Shown: positions 33,904 to 46,650 of the stretch, piece after piece | Numbering within the stretch: the stretch's first letter is position 1 | Layout of the letters: every line of letters starts with the position of its first letter | DNA from: an uncultured Clostridia bacterium | Lineage (GTDB): Bacteria; Bacillota; Clostridia; Christensenellales; Borkfalkiaceae | Direction of reading: 5' to 3' | NCBI GenBank assembly: GCA_944376295.1 | Contig: CALWCE010000001.1 | Span: 218,586 to 282,585, forward strand | DNA length: 64,000 bases | The notes under the pieces: model-generated | The model's input: only the letters and a program-made list of their open reading frames with translations | What the model was told of the DNA's origin: nothing | Database searches by the model: none | Program-made: the position numbers and the translations under genes

Positions 33904-35988
33904 TTACTCCGCTTTTTTCGCGCGGGAGGTGATGATCTTCTCCGAAATGCTCTTCGGCACTTCGTTGTAGTGGTCGAACTGCATGGTGAACTGGCCTCTG
34001 CCCTGGGTGCGCGAACGCAGCTCCGTCGCATAACCGAACATCTCGGCAAGCGGGACTTCCGCGTCGATGATCTTCGCGCCGTTCCTGTCGTCGGTGCCGA
34101 TGATGGTACCGCGGCGGGAAGAGACGTTGCCCATGAGATCGCCGAAGTAATCTTCGGGCGTGACGATCTCGACCTTCATGATGGGCTCGAGGAGAACTGC
34201 GCCCGCCTTCTCCATACCGTCCTTGAACGCCATCGAACCTGCGATCTTGAACGCCATTTCGGACGAGTCGACTTCGTGGTAGCTGCCGTCGTAGACCTGC
34301 ACTTTGAAATCGACGACTTCGTACCCTGCAAGGAAGCCGTTCTTGGCTGCCTCCTGGATGCCCTTGTCGATCGCGGGAATGTACTCCTTGGGAATGGAGC
34401 CGCCCACGGTGAGGTCTTCGAACTCGTAGCCCTTGCCGGGCTCCTGAGGGATGAGGTGGATCTTGCAGTGACCGTACTGGCCCTTACCGCCCGACTGACG
34501 CTTGTACATGCCTTCGGCATCCACAGCTCTTTTGATGGTCTCGCGGTAAGCGACCTGAGGCGCACCGACGTTGCACTCGACGTGGAACTCGCGCAGAAGT
34601 CTGTCGACGATGATGTCGAGGTGCAGCTCGCCCATGCCGGCGATGATGGTCTGGCCCGTCTCGTGATCGGTGTAGGTCTTGAAGGTGGGATCCTCCTCCG
34701 CGAGCTTGATGAGCGCGAGCGTCATCTTCTCCTGGCCTGCCTTGGTCTTGGGCTCGAGGGAGAGCTGGATGACGGGCTCGGGGAATTCCATCTTCTCGAG
34801 GATGATGGGGTGCTTCTCATCGCAGAGCGTATCGCCCGTCGTCGTGTTCTTGAGGCCGACGATGGCGCAGATATCGCCCGAATAGATGCAGTCGATATCC
34901 TTTCTCTCGTTCGCGTGCATCTGGACGAGACGCCCGACGCGCTCCTTCTTGCCCTTGGTGGAGTTGTAGCAGTACGAACCCGCTTCGAGCACGCCGGAGT
35001 AAGCGCGGAAGTATGCGAGGGAACCGACGAAGGGGTCGGTCGCGATCTTGAACGCAAGGCCGGCGAACGGCTCGGAATCCGAAGTCTTTCTCTCCTCCTC
35101 TTCGCCCGTGTCGGGGTTGACGCCCTTGACGTGGTCGACGTCGAGAGGGCTGGGAAGGAAGGCGACGACGGAGTCGAGCAGGAACTGCACGCCCTTGTTC
35201 TTGTAGGACGAACCGCAGAGCATGGGGATGGCTTCCGTCTTGAGGCAGCGCTCGCGGAGGCCCGCGATGATCTCCTCTTCCGTGAGATCGCCCGCCTCGA
35301 AGAACTTCTCCATGAGCTCATCGTTGGCGGACGCCGCCTCTTCGACGAGCTTTGCGCGGTACTCGTTGGCGATGTCCATCATGTCTTCGGGGATGGGCTC
35401 CTTGCGGAAGTCCTTGCCGAGGTCGTCATAATAGATCTCCGCCTGCATGCGGATGAGGTCGATGATGCCGCGGAAGGTATCCTCCTTGCCGATGGGAAGT
35501 TCCACGGGCACGGGGTTTGCGCCGAGGCGCTCGCGGAGCATCCTCTCGACGCGGAAGAAGTCTGCGCCGTTGATGTCCATCTTGTTGACGTATGCGATGC
35601 GGGGGACGTGATACTTGTCCGCCTGACGCCAGACCGTCTCGGACTGGGGCTCGACGCCGCCCTTTGCGCAGAACGTTGCAACGGCGCCGTCAAGGACGCG
35701 CAGCGAACGCTCGACTTCGACCGTGAAGTCGACGTGGCCGGGGGTATCGATGATGTTGAAGCGGTGGCCCTTCCAGATACAGGTCGTCGCGGCGGACGTG
35801 ATGGTGATGCCGCGCTCCTGCTCCTGGACCATCCAGTCCATGGTCGCAGCGCCTTCATGCACCTCGCCGAGCTTGTGCGTCTTGCCCGTGTAGAACAGGA
35901 TACGCTCGGTCGTGGTGGTCTTGCCGGCGTCGATGTGCGCCATGATACCGAAGTTTCTCGTATGCTGTAAGTCGTATTCTCTCGGCAT
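33904..35988 (-). CDS. fusA: Translation elongation factor G
   Basis: 694 residues, normal length. G1 [19 protein letters not shown] near 17-35, [11 protein letters not shown] near 81, NKMDINGAD near 135; domain IV begins around [13 protein letters not shown] and the C-terminus has the typical [14 protein letters not shown]. It drives ribosomal translocation and, with RRF, recycling. AAGGAG precedes the ATG, 9 nt after the rpsG stop. Confidence 0.98.
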   Translation of the reverse strand: MPREYDLQHTRNFGIMAHIDAGKTTTTERILFYTGKTHKLGEVHEGAATMDWMVQEQERGITITSAATTCIWKGHRFNIIDTPGHVDFTVEVERSLRVLDGAVATFCAKGGVEPQSETVWRQADKYHVPRIAYVNKMDINGADFFRVERMLRERLGANPVPVELPIGKEDTFRGIIDLIRMQAEIYYDDLGKDFRKEPIPEDMMDIANEYRAKLVEEAASANDELMEKFFEAGDLTEEEIIAGLRERCLKTEAIPMLCGSSYKNKGVQFLLDSVVAFLPSPLDVDHVKGVNPDTGEEEERKTSDSEPFAGLAFKIATDPFVGSLAYFRAYSGVLEAGSYCYNSTKGKKERVGRLVQMHANERKDIDCIYSGDICAIVGLKNTTTGDTLCDEKHPIILEKMEFPEPVIQLSLEPKTKAGQEKMTLALIKLAEEDPTFKTYTDHETGQTIIAGMGELHLDIIVDRLLREFHVECNVGAPQVAYRETIKRAVDAEGMYKRQSGGKGQYGHCKIHLIPQEPGKGYEFEDLTVGGSIPKEYIPAIDKGIQEAAKNGFLAGYEVVDFKVQVYDGSYHEVDSSEMAFKIAGSMAFKDGMEKAGAVLLEPIMKVEIVTPEDYFGDLMGNVSSRRGTIIGTDDRNGAKIIDAEVPLAEMFGYATELRSRTQGRGQFTMQFDHYNEVPKSISEKIITSRAKKAE

Positions 35989-35997
35989 GGTAACTCC

Positions 35998-36468
35998 TTA
36001 GAATCTGAAATGCGCGAATGCCTTGTTGGCTTCCGCCATCCTGTGCATTTCTTCCTTTCTCTTGACCGAGCCGCCCGTGTTGTTGTAGGCGTCCATGAGC
36101 TCTGCTGCGAGCTTCTTGCTCATCTCGCGCTCGCTTCTCTTCCTCGTGTTGAGGACGATCCAGCGGATCGCGAGCGTCTGACGGCGTTCGGGTCTGATCT
36201 CGACGGGGACCTGATAGTTGGCGCCGCCCACTCTTCTTGCCTTGACCTCCACGACGGGGGTGCAGTTTGCAAGCGCCTGCTTGAAGATCTCCATGGGATC
36301 CATGTTCAGCTTCTCACCCATGAACGAGAATGCGTCATAGACGATCCTCTGGGCAACGCTCTTCTCGCCGTCGAGCATCACCTGATTGATGAGCTTTGCG
36401 ACGACCTTGCTGCCGTACACGGGATCGGGAAGAATATCTCTTTTGGGAACTCTCCCTCTTCTGGGCAT
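35998..36468 (-). CDS. rpsG: 30S ribosomal protein S7
   Basis: 156 residues. The [21 protein letters not shown]-terminus and [13 protein letters not shown] region are diagnostic. S7 binds 16S rRNA at the head and organises its assembly. AAAGGAGG precedes the start. The gap to rpsL is 180 bp, longer than usual, and contains no gene or clear terminator. Confidence 0.98.
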   Translation of the reverse strand: MPRRGRVPKRDILPDPVYGSKVVAKLINQVMLDGEKSVAQRIVYDAFSFMGEKLNMDPMEIFKQALANCTPVVEVKARRVGGANYQVPVEIRPERRQTLAIRWIVLNTRKRSEREMSKKLAAELMDAYNNTGGSVKRKEEMHRMAEANKAFAHFRF

Positions 36469-36648
36469 TGTTTTATCCTCCTTTTGAATGTTGATGCGGT
36501 GTTCCGCGGGGGCATTTCCTGCCGCCCTTTTGTTAGGCTGTCGCTTGCCGCGGTGCGGTAGCGAACCTTCTCCCCCGATGGGGAATACTGCCTACTTGAT
36601 CGGGCAAATATTCCGAAATAAGTAGGTGAACTTGGTGCTTGAAAAAGC

Positions 36649-37020
36649 TTACTTGGGGCGCTTCGCGCCGTACTTGCTGCGCGATTGCTTGCGCTTCGCA
36701 ACGCCTGCCGTATCGAGCGCGCCGCGCACGATGTGATAGCGGACGCCGGGAAGATCCTTCACACGGCCGCCGCGGATGAGCACGGAGCTGTGCTCCTGCA
36801 GGTTGTGGCCCTCACCGGGAATGTACACGGTACCTTCCTGCTTGTTGGTGAGTCTCACTCTTGCGATCTTTCTCAGAGCCGAGTTGGGCTTCTTGGGGGA
36901 AGTCGTCGTGACCGACAGGCAGACGCCGCGCTTTTGAGGGCAGCTGTCGAGGATGGGGCACTTGGACTTGTGTGCCTCGCTCTCTCTTCCCTTCTTGATG
37001 AGCTGATTGATCGTGGGCAT
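36649..37020 (-). CDS. rpsL: 30S ribosomal protein S12
   Basis: 123 residues from the ATG at 37020, placed by AAAGGAGG upstream; a longer frame has no homology. [26 protein letters not shown] and [13 protein letters not shown] are diagnostic. The two lysines where streptomycin resistance mutations occur are the wild-type form. It is the first gene of the str operon, downstream of the promoter at 37156-37184. Confidence 0.98.
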   Translation of the reverse strand: MPTINQLIKKGRESEAHKSKCPILDSCPQKRGVCLSVTTTSPKKPNSALRKIARVRLTNKQEGTVYIPGEGHNLQEHSSVLIRGGRVKDLPGVRYHIVRGALDTAGVAKRKQSRSKYGAKRPK

Positions 37021-37155
37021 GGGTTTACCTCCTTTTTGAGTATTTCGGAATATTCTCCGCGGGAGCCGCCCGAAAAGGCAACGCCCGAAGAAAACTTTGT
37101 CAAGTCCGCATTTCCTGCACGCAAAAAGAGCGCCATACTCTGGCGGACAAAGCAC

Positions 37156-37184
37156 ATTTTAACAGACTCTCCCCTCTTTGTCAA
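37156..37184 (-). promoter_or_regulatory. str operon promoter
   Basis: On the minus strand TTGACA (37184-37179), a 17-nt spacer and TAAAAT (37161-37156), giving a leader of about 130 nt before rpsL. It is divergent from the pgk promoter. Confidence 0.8.
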
Positions 37185-37267
37185 ACGTTTGGAGCAAATT
37201 TTTCCCGAAGATTTTGCCTCTCCCCCGCTTTTTTCGCAATTTTCCCGCGCGAGTTGGCTTTGAGCTC

Positions 37268-37296
37268 TTGACAAACCGCAAAAAAAGTTCTATTAT
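37268..37296 (+). promoter_or_regulatory. pgk promoter
   Basis: TTGACA (37268-37273), a 17-nt spacer and TATTAT (37291-37296), 42 nt before the pgk start, with AAGGAGA between. Confidence 0.8.
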
Positions 37297-37338
37297 AACT
37301 AAGGTAAAAAAACAAATACCTGTAAGGAGAGTTTTTCT

Positions 37339-38661
<1,323 letters not shown>

Positions 38662-38674
38662 CCAGACCAACTTC

Positions 38675-38706
38675 TCTGCGGGGCGCCCTCGCCCCGCAGA
38701 TTTTTT
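38675..38706 (+). terminator. Terminator between pgk and tpiA
   Basis: An 11-bp stem TCTGCGGGGCG/CGCCCCGCAGA (38675-38685, 38690-38700) with a CCCT loop and six T residues. tpiA starts 31 nt later with no clear promoter, so some read-through is likely and this sets the pgk to tpiA ratio. Confidence 0.85.
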
Positions 38707-38736
38707 GCGGAAATCATTTTTGGAAGGAGTATTTTT

Positions 38737-39489
38737 ATGCGCAGACCCATCATTGCAGGCAACTGGAAAATGAACAACACCGCCAAGGAGGGCGTCGCCC
38801 TCATCGAGGCACTCAAGCCCCTCGTTTCGGACGCGAACTGCGACGTCGTCGTGTGCGTTCCCGCCATCGACATCCCCGCCGCCGCAGAAGCCCTCAAGGG
38901 CAGCAACATCGCGCTCGGCGCACAGAACGTCCACTTCGCCCCCAAGGGCGCATACACGGGCGAAATTTCCGCCGACATGCTCAAAGAGTACGGCGTTGAA
39001 TACGTCATCATCGGTCACAGCGAACGCCGCCAGTACTTCGGCGAGACGGACGAGACCGTCAACAAGCGCACGCTCGCGGCGCTTGCCGCAGGGCTTATCC
39101 CCATCGTCTGCATCGGCGAAACGCTCGAAGAGCGCGAAGGCGGCAGGACGGAAGCCGTCCTCGACCGTCAGATCGAGGAAGGCATGAAGGGCATCGACGA
39201 CATCTCCAAGATCGTCATTGCCTACGAGCCCGTCTGGGCGATCGGCACGGGCAGGACGGCGACCGCAGAACAGGCAAACGAGACGATCGGCTACATCCGC
39301 AAGAAGGTCGCTTCCGTCTTCTGCCCCAAGTGCGCCGAGAAGGTACGCATCCAGTACGGCGGCTCCATGAACGCGGGCAATGCCGCTTCCCTCATGGCGA
39401 TGCCCGAGATCGACGGCGGCCTCATCGGCGGCGCTTCCCTGAAAGCCCCCGACTTCTCCGCCATCGTCCACTTCGACAAGGAGAACTGA
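38737..39489 (+). CDS. tpiA: Triosephosphate isomerase
   Basis: 250 residues. Catalytic Lys in GNWKMN near 9-14, electrophilic His in GHSERR near 95, base Glu in AYEPVWAIGTG near 168 and the phosphate-binding GGSMNAGN near 212. It interconverts DHAP and glyceraldehyde-3-phosphate. GGAAGGAG precedes the ATG. gpmI starts one base after its stop. Confidence 0.98.
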   Translation: MRRPIIAGNWKMNNTAKEGVALIEALKPLVSDANCDVVVCVPAIDIPAAAEALKGSNIALGAQNVHFAPKGAYTGEISADMLKEYGVEYVIIGHSERRQYFGETDETVNKRTLAALAAGLIPIVCIGETLEEREGGRTEAVLDRQIEEGMKGIDDISKIVIAYEPVWAIGTGRTATAEQANETIGYIRKKVASVFCPKCAEKVRIQYGGSMNAGNAASLMAMPEIDGGLIGGASLKAPDFSAIVHFDKEN

Positions 39490-39490
39490 C

Positions 39491-41047
39491 ATGAAAAAGA
39501 CCCCTTACGCCATCATCATCATGGACGGCTACGGGCTCAATCCCGACGCGAACGGCAACGCCATCGCGATGGACGGCAGCCTCAACGTCCACGCTCTTCA
39601 GAAGGAATACCCCTCCGCGACGCTCGGCGCGAGCGGCCGCTCCGTCGGTCTGCCCGACGGTCAGATGGGCAACTCCGAAGTCGGCCACCTCAACATGGGC
39701 GCGGGCCGCATCGTCTATCAGGACCTCACCAAGATCACGAAAGAGATCGAAGACGGCGAATTCTTCGAAAACCCCGCCCTCATCCATGCGATGGACAGCG
39801 CCAAACTTAACAACAAACAGCTGCACCTTTGGGGGCTTCTCTCCGACGGCGGCGTGCACAGCCACATCACTCACCTCTTTGCCCTCCTTGAAATGGCAAA
39901 GAGGCGCGGCGTGCCGCAGACCTTCGTCCACTGCTTCATGGACGGCAGAGACGTCTCCCCCACCTCGGGCGCAGGCTTTGCGGAAGAGCTGCAGGCGGAG
40001 ATGGACAAGCTCGGCTACGGCAAGATCGCGTCCGTCTGCGGCAGATACTACGCAATGGACCGCGACAACAATTGGGACCGCATCGAAAAGGCATACGATA
40101 TGCTCACCGTCGGCACGGGCATCCACGCCGAAAACGCGGCGGAGGCGCTCCGCGCTTCCTATGCGGGCGGCGTGACGGACGAGTTCGTCCTTCCCACCAA
40201 CATCGTGGAGAACGGCAAGCCCGTGGCGCTCGTCGAAGAGGGCGACTCCGTCATCTTCTTCAACTTCCGCCCCGACAGAGCGCGCGAGATCACCCGCGCC
40301 TTCTCGCAGGATCCCTTCGTCGTGCCCAAGGGCACCGCGTTCGAGCGCAAGACGGGCTTTCTGCACCCCGAATATGTGTGCTTCACCGTCTACGACGCGG
40401 AGTACAAGAACGTTGCGATCGCCTTCCCCAAGCAGTCGCTCCACAACACGCTGGGCGAATATCTTGCCAAGATGGGCAAGAAGCAGCTGCGCATCGCCGA
40501 GACGGAGAAGTACGCCCACGTCACCTTCTTCTTCAACGGCGGCGTCGAAGAGCCCAACGAGAACGAAGTGCGCGTGCTCATCAACTCCCCCAAGGTCGCG
40601 ACGTACGACCTGCAGCCCGAGATGTCGGCGCCCGAAGTGACGGCGCGCGCGCTCGAGGAGCTCGATTCGGGCGAATTCGACGTGATGATCTTGAACTTCG
40701 CCAACTGCGACATGGTCGGCCACACGGGCGTCATCCCCGCGGCGGTCAAGGCGGTGCACACGGTGGACGAGTGCGTGAAGAAGATCACCGATAAGATCCT
40801 TTCGATGGGCGGCAGCGCCCTCGTGACCGCCGACCACGGCAATGCGGACAAGATGCTCGATACGGACGGTTCGCCCTTCACGGCGCACACCACCAACCCC
40901 GTGCCCGTCATCCTCGTCTCCGATAAATACAAGGGCGCGACTCTCCGCAAGGACGGCATCCTCGCCGACCTTGCCCCCACCCTCCTCGAAGTGATGGGCC
41001 TTCCCATCCCCGCCGAAATGACGGGCAAGTCCCTCATCGAGAAGTAA
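39491..41047 (+). CDS. gpmI: 2,3-bisphosphoglycerate-independent phosphoglycerate mutase
   Basis: 518 residues, usual length. Metal-binding MDGYGLNPDANGNA near 11-24, catalytic Ser in MGNSEVGHLNMG near 60, DGRDVSPTS near 155 and the second metal site NFANCDMVGHTG and TADHGNADKM near 400-460. A Mn-dependent enzyme interconverting 3- and 2-phosphoglycerate, common in spore formers. It is translationally linked to tpiA. Confidence 0.97.
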   Translation: MKKTPYAIIIMDGYGLNPDANGNAIAMDGSLNVHALQKEYPSATLGASGRSVGLPDGQMGNSEVGHLNMGAGRIVYQDLTKITKEIEDGEFFENPALIHAMDSAKLNNKQLHLWGLLSDGGVHSHITHLFALLEMAKRRGVPQTFVHCFMDGRDVSPTSGAGFAEELQAEMDKLGYGKIASVCGRYYAMDRDNNWDRIEKAYDMLTVGTGIHAENAAEALRASYAGGVTDEFVLPTNIVENGKPVALVEEGDSVIFFNFRPDRAREITRAFSQDPFVVPKGTAFERKTGFLHPEYVCFTVYDAEYKNVAIAFPKQSLHNTLGEYLAKMGKKQLRIAETEKYAHVTFFFNGGVEEPNENEVRVLINSPKVATYDLQPEMSAPEVTARALEELDSGEFDVMILNFANCDMVGHTGVIPAAVKAVHTVDECVKKITDKILSMGGSALVTADHGNADKMLDTDGSPFTAHTTNPVPVILVSDKYKGATLRKDGILADLAPTLLEVMGLPIPAEMTGKSLIEK

Positions 41048-41058
41048 CAAATGCGGAA

Positions 41059-41093
41059 GGCCGCCGCGCAAGGTTGCGCGGCGGCCCTTTTTT
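41059..41093 (+). terminator. Terminator of gpmI
   Basis: A 13-bp stem (41059-41071 with 41074-41086) with a GG loop, then six T residues (41088-41093). Confidence 0.88.
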
Positions 41094-41102
41094 CATCAAG
41101 AA

Positions 41103-41136
41103 GCCGCGCGGCGCGCCCAAAGGCGCGCCGCGCGGC
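41103..41136 (-). terminator. Hairpin after the topoisomerase A-subunit gene
   Basis: A perfect 15-bp GC stem (41103-41117 with 41122-41136) around CAAA, 20 nt after the stop on the minus strand. Confidence 0.65.
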
Positions 41137-41155
41137 ATTCCATTTATCCCTTTTC

Positions 41156-43577
41156 TTACTCCCCTTTCAGGTACTTCGCGGCATAGACGGCGCTCAATGA
41201 CGCATACGCCTTATTGACGCGCCCGCGCGTCCCCGTGGCGTCGATGGGCACGTCCTCGGTGGAAATGGCAACAAGACCCTCCTCCAACGCAAGCCCCAGC
41301 ATGTAGGGAATGGTGACGTAACTTGCAAACAGCACCTCTTCGCCCTCTTTTAAAACGGCGATCTGGATGCCCTTCCGGTATCTCGGCAGCGGGTCGACCT
41401 GCGCCACGATGATGCGCTTGATCCTCCCGCCCGTGATGGCGACGACCACTTCGCCCTCGCCGTCGATCTGCGCGGCAAAGACGACTTCGTCCCCCTCGTT
41501 GAGGTTGATGCCCTTGACGCCGCCCGCGATGCGCCCCTGCGAAGGGATATCGTCCTTTCTCGCATTCAGGCACATGCCGCATTTTGTCACGAAGAAGATG
41601 GTCTCCTCCTTGTCCTCCGTGTCCGTCTCGACGCCGATGACGCGGTCGTCCTCGTTGAGGCGGATGGCCTGGAAGACGGGCTTGCCCACATTGTATTCGC
41701 TCCACGCCGTGCGCTTGATCATGCCGCGCTCCGTATAGAAGAGCGCGTCGCCCTCTTTGGTATCGGCGGGGAAGAGCGCCACGGGAAGCTCGCCCTCCTG
41801 AGCGTCCTCGAAGAGATCGGCAAGCGAATATCCTGCTTCCGTGAAGCGGCAGGCGGCCTGTTCGGGGCGCAGGCGGTAGCAGTTGCCGCGGTCGGAGAAC
41901 ACCCACACGTCGCAGTCGGACATGATGGAGAGCGTCGTCTTCATGATGTTGTTGGGCTTGGTCTTCGCGCCGAGCTCCTTGTTGGACTGCGAGAAGTTCT
42001 TCTCGGTCACGCATTTGAGCATGCCGTCGTAGGAGATACAGAGCAAGCTCTCCACGCCGGGCGCGCGCACGTCGGCGCGCACGGGACCCGCGTCTTCAAG
42101 CGTCTCCACGAGCACCGAGCGGCGGGGGGAGGGATACTTCTTCTTGATCTCTAAGATCTCTTCCTTGACGACTTCGAGCTGCCGCTGCTTGCTGCCCACG
42201 ATGGCGGTGAGCTTCTTGATGAGTTCCTTGAGCTGTTTCAACTCCTCCTCGAGCTTGAAGACTTCGAGCTTGGTGAGCCGCGCGAGGCGCAGATCGAGGA
42301 TGGCCTGCGCCTGCCGTTCGGAAAGTTCGAAGCGCTTCCTCAGTTTGTCGCGCGCGTCGGACGTCGAATCGGCGTTCTTGATGATTTGGATGACCTCGTC
42401 GATGTTGCGCACGGCGATGATGAGGCCTTCCAGGATATGGCAGCGCTCCTTCGCCTGGTTGAGATCGAACTTCGTGCGGCGCAGCACGACTTCGCGCTGA
42501 TATTCGACGTAATAGCGGATGATCTCCGATAGCCCCATGAGCATGGGCTTGCCGCCCGCGATGGCGACCATGTTGATGCCGAACGTCGTCTCAAGGTCGG
42601 TATATTTATAGAGGAGCTTCATCACGGCGTCCACGTCGCAGTCGCCTTTGAGTTCGACGACGGCGCGCATGCCCACGCGGTCGGACTCGTCCCTCACGCC
42701 CGTGATGGCGGCAAACTCCTCCTTCTTCTCCTCGCGGAGCTCCGCAATGCGGCGGAGAAGATTGGCTTTGTTCACCTGATAGGGAAGTTCGCTGATGACG
42801 AGGAGCTTCCGATCTCCCTCGCCCGCCTCCATGCGCGTCTTGGCGCGGAGCGTTATTTTCCCCTTGCCCGTCTTGTACGCCTCGTTGAGTTCGCCCCGCA
42901 CGATATAGCCGCCCGTGGGGAAATCGGGCGCGGGGAGCTTCTTCATGAGCTCATCGAGCTTGATCGTAGGCTTGTCGATATACGCGACGACGGCGTCGAT
43001 GCTCTCTCCCAAATTATGGGGCGGGATGTTGGTCGCAAGCCCCACGGCGATGCCAGCCGCCCCGTTGACGAGAAGGTTGGGGAAGCGCCCGGGGAGCATA
43101 TCGGGCTCCTTCAGGGAATCGTCGAAGTTGAGCGAGAAGGGCACGGTCTCTTTATAGAGATCGCGCAAAAGTTCGAGGGCGATGGGCTCCAGCCGCGCCT
43201 CGGTATAACGCATGGCGGCGGCGGGGTCGCCGTCCACCGAGCCGAAGTTGCCGTGACCGTTGACGAGCGTGCGCCCCATATTGAAGTCCTGCGCCATGCG
43301 CACCATGGCGTCGTAGACCGAGCTGTCGCCGTGCGGGTGGTACTTGCCCATACAGTCGCCGACGATGCGCGCCGACTTCTTGTGCGGCTTATCGGGCAGC
43401 AGCCCCATCTCGAACATGGTATAGAGGATGCGCCGCTGCACGGGCTTCAAGCCGTCCTCGACGCGGGGAAGCGCTCTGTCCATGATGACGAACTCCGCAT
43501 ACGGGAGCATCGCCGAAGGGAGCACTTCCTCAAGCGGCGTTACGAACAGGCTGCCCTGCGGCTCTTCCACCTTTTTC

Positions 43578-43591
<14 letters not shown>
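41156..43591 (-). CDS. parC: Type IIA topoisomerase subunit A (topoisomerase IV ParC-like)
   Basis: 811 residues. The catalytic Tyr is in [11 protein letters not shown] near 130; the quinolone region [12 protein letters not shown] has the susceptible-type Ser and Asp. The coiled-coil region and beta-pinwheel C-terminal domain follow. The GyrA-box (QRRGGRG-like) is missing; [17 protein letters not shown] lies at that place, which fits a decatenating topoisomerase IV rather than gyrase. The start overlaps the B-subunit stop by 14 nt. I cannot see whether another gyrAB pair exists, so a divergent gyrase is not excluded. Confidence 0.85.
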
Positions 43592-45626
<2,035 letters not shown>

Positions 45627-45704
45627 ACGTTCCTCTGTCTCCCTTTCCCGCGAAAAACGCGCTCCGCAGCCAAAAGGGCATAATATCTCTATATTATCAT
45701 ATCC

Positions 45705-45733
45705 ATTATACCATATCTTGTTGTTCGGGGCAA
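45705..45733 (-). promoter_or_regulatory. parE-parC promoter
   Basis: On the minus strand TTGCCC (45733-45728), a 17-nt spacer and TATAAT (45710-45705), about 80 nt before the parE start. Confidence 0.65.
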
Positions 45734-45776
45734 CCGATTTCCACAATTTTTGCAAAAAAGCCAAAAAGCGCGCAAG

Positions 45777-45799
45777 CAAAAACGCCGCTTTCGCGGCGT
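45777..45799 (-). terminator. Terminator of the HAD phosphatase gene
   Basis: A 7-bp stem ACGCCGC/GCGGCGT (45782-45788, 45793-45799) with a run of five T residues on the minus strand. Confidence 0.75.
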
Positions 45800-45815
45800 C
45801 TCAGAGCAAGATAAC

Positions 45816-46493
45816 TCACATCTTCCCGATGAGCTCCAGCGCCTCATCGTAACTTTGGGCGCAGAGTCCCTTGTATCCTTCGGGCGCGCCATGCGGGCGG
45901 TAGAGGATAAAGTCGATCCCGAGAGAAGCGGCGCAGGGAGCGTCCGAGGTGAGGCTGTCCCCCACCCACACGGCGCGGCTGCGCTCGTACCCCTCGATAT
46001 GCGCCTCGACATACGCCGCATACTCCTTCGAGGGCTTGTTGATGCCGATCGCTTCGGAGATGAACGCTCCGTCCGCATACGCCCCCAGCCCGGAGGCGGC
46101 GATGCGGCGCGTCTGCGTAAATTGCGCCCCGTTCGTAACGAGGAAGATGCGCCCCTTATTTTTCAGCGCCTTCACGAACGCTTCCGCCCCCTCGTAGAAT
46201 TTCCCGCCCGAGGCGAGCTCGTAAAAATACTCCTTCGAAAATTCCTCGGGGGAGTCCGCCCGCCCGTATTCGCGGAGGAATACTTCGAAGCGTTCGACAA
46301 CCAGCCGCGCCCGCGCGATCTCGCCCCGTTCGAGCTTCTTCCAATAGCTCTCGTTGATGGCGTGATAGCGCGCGAGCATGTCCTCGTTCGGCTCGACGCC
46401 CCGCTTCTTCAGGGTGCGCCAAAGCGCCTCCCGCTCCTCCCGCGGAAAATCAAACAGCGTCTCATCGATATCCAGCAAAAAGATGTCTTTCAT
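45816..46493 (-). CDS. HAD-family phosphatase, YjjG-like nucleotidase
   Basis: 225 residues. HAD motifs: nucleophile loop LLDIDETLFDF near 6-16, motif II LVTNGAQFTQ near 117, motif III Lys in GINKPSKEYA near 150 and motif IV VWVGDSLTSDAPCA near 175. A helical cap lies between motifs I and II. The pattern resembles YjjG-type pyrimidine nucleotidases; another small phosphate ester is possible. TAGAAT ends 6 nt before the ATG and no ribosome binding site exists, so the message may be leaderless, although no -35 box is clear. Confidence 0.85.
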   Translation of the reverse strand: MKDIFLLDIDETLFDFPREEREALWRTLKKRGVEPNEDMLARYHAINESYWKKLERGEIARARLVVERFEVFLREYGRADSPEEFSKEYFYELASGGKFYEGAEAFVKALKNKGRIFLVTNGAQFTQTRRIAASGLGAYADGAFISEAIGINKPSKEYAAYVEAHIEGYERSRAVWVGDSLTSDAPCAASLGIDFILYRPHGAPEGYKGLCAQSYDEALELIGKM

Positions 46494-46522
46494 AGGTTTA
46501 TTCTACCCCACTACCTCCTCCC

Positions 46523-46640
46523 CACGGAGGAGATGCAAGCAAGACGAGGAGAGCGAGGAAAACCCGAAGGAGCTTACTTAGAGGTAAGTGACTGAGGGTT
46601 GCCAAAGCTCGACAAAGTATTGCGACGCATATCCTCCGTG
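46523..46640. repeat. Multi-stem GACGAGG element, copy 2
   Basis: Same architecture as 4289-4407. The outer stem pairs CACGGAGGA (46523-46531) with TCCTCCGTG (46632-46640), then ATGC 46533-46536 with GCAT 46627-46630. GAGC 46551-46554 pairs with GCTC 46607-46610, AACCC 46561-46565 with GGGTT 46596-46600, and CTTAC 46573-46577 with GTAAG 46584-46588. It lies between the HAD gene start and the HelD stop. Confidence 0.75.
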
Positions 46641-46650
46641 CGTACGGTCG

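Noticed and set aside
33970-35970. A 666-codon open frame on the plus strand opposite fusA, and similar long frames opposite pgk, gpmI, parE, tuf, the MATE gene and the ABC gene
   Set aside because: They are mirror frames created by GC-rich third positions of real genes; they have no ribosome binding sites, no homology and implausible composition.
36469-36648. A missing gene or ribosomal-protein leader between rpsL and rpsG
   Set aside because: No ORF with a ribosome binding site and no recognisable S7-binding structure could be defended by eye.
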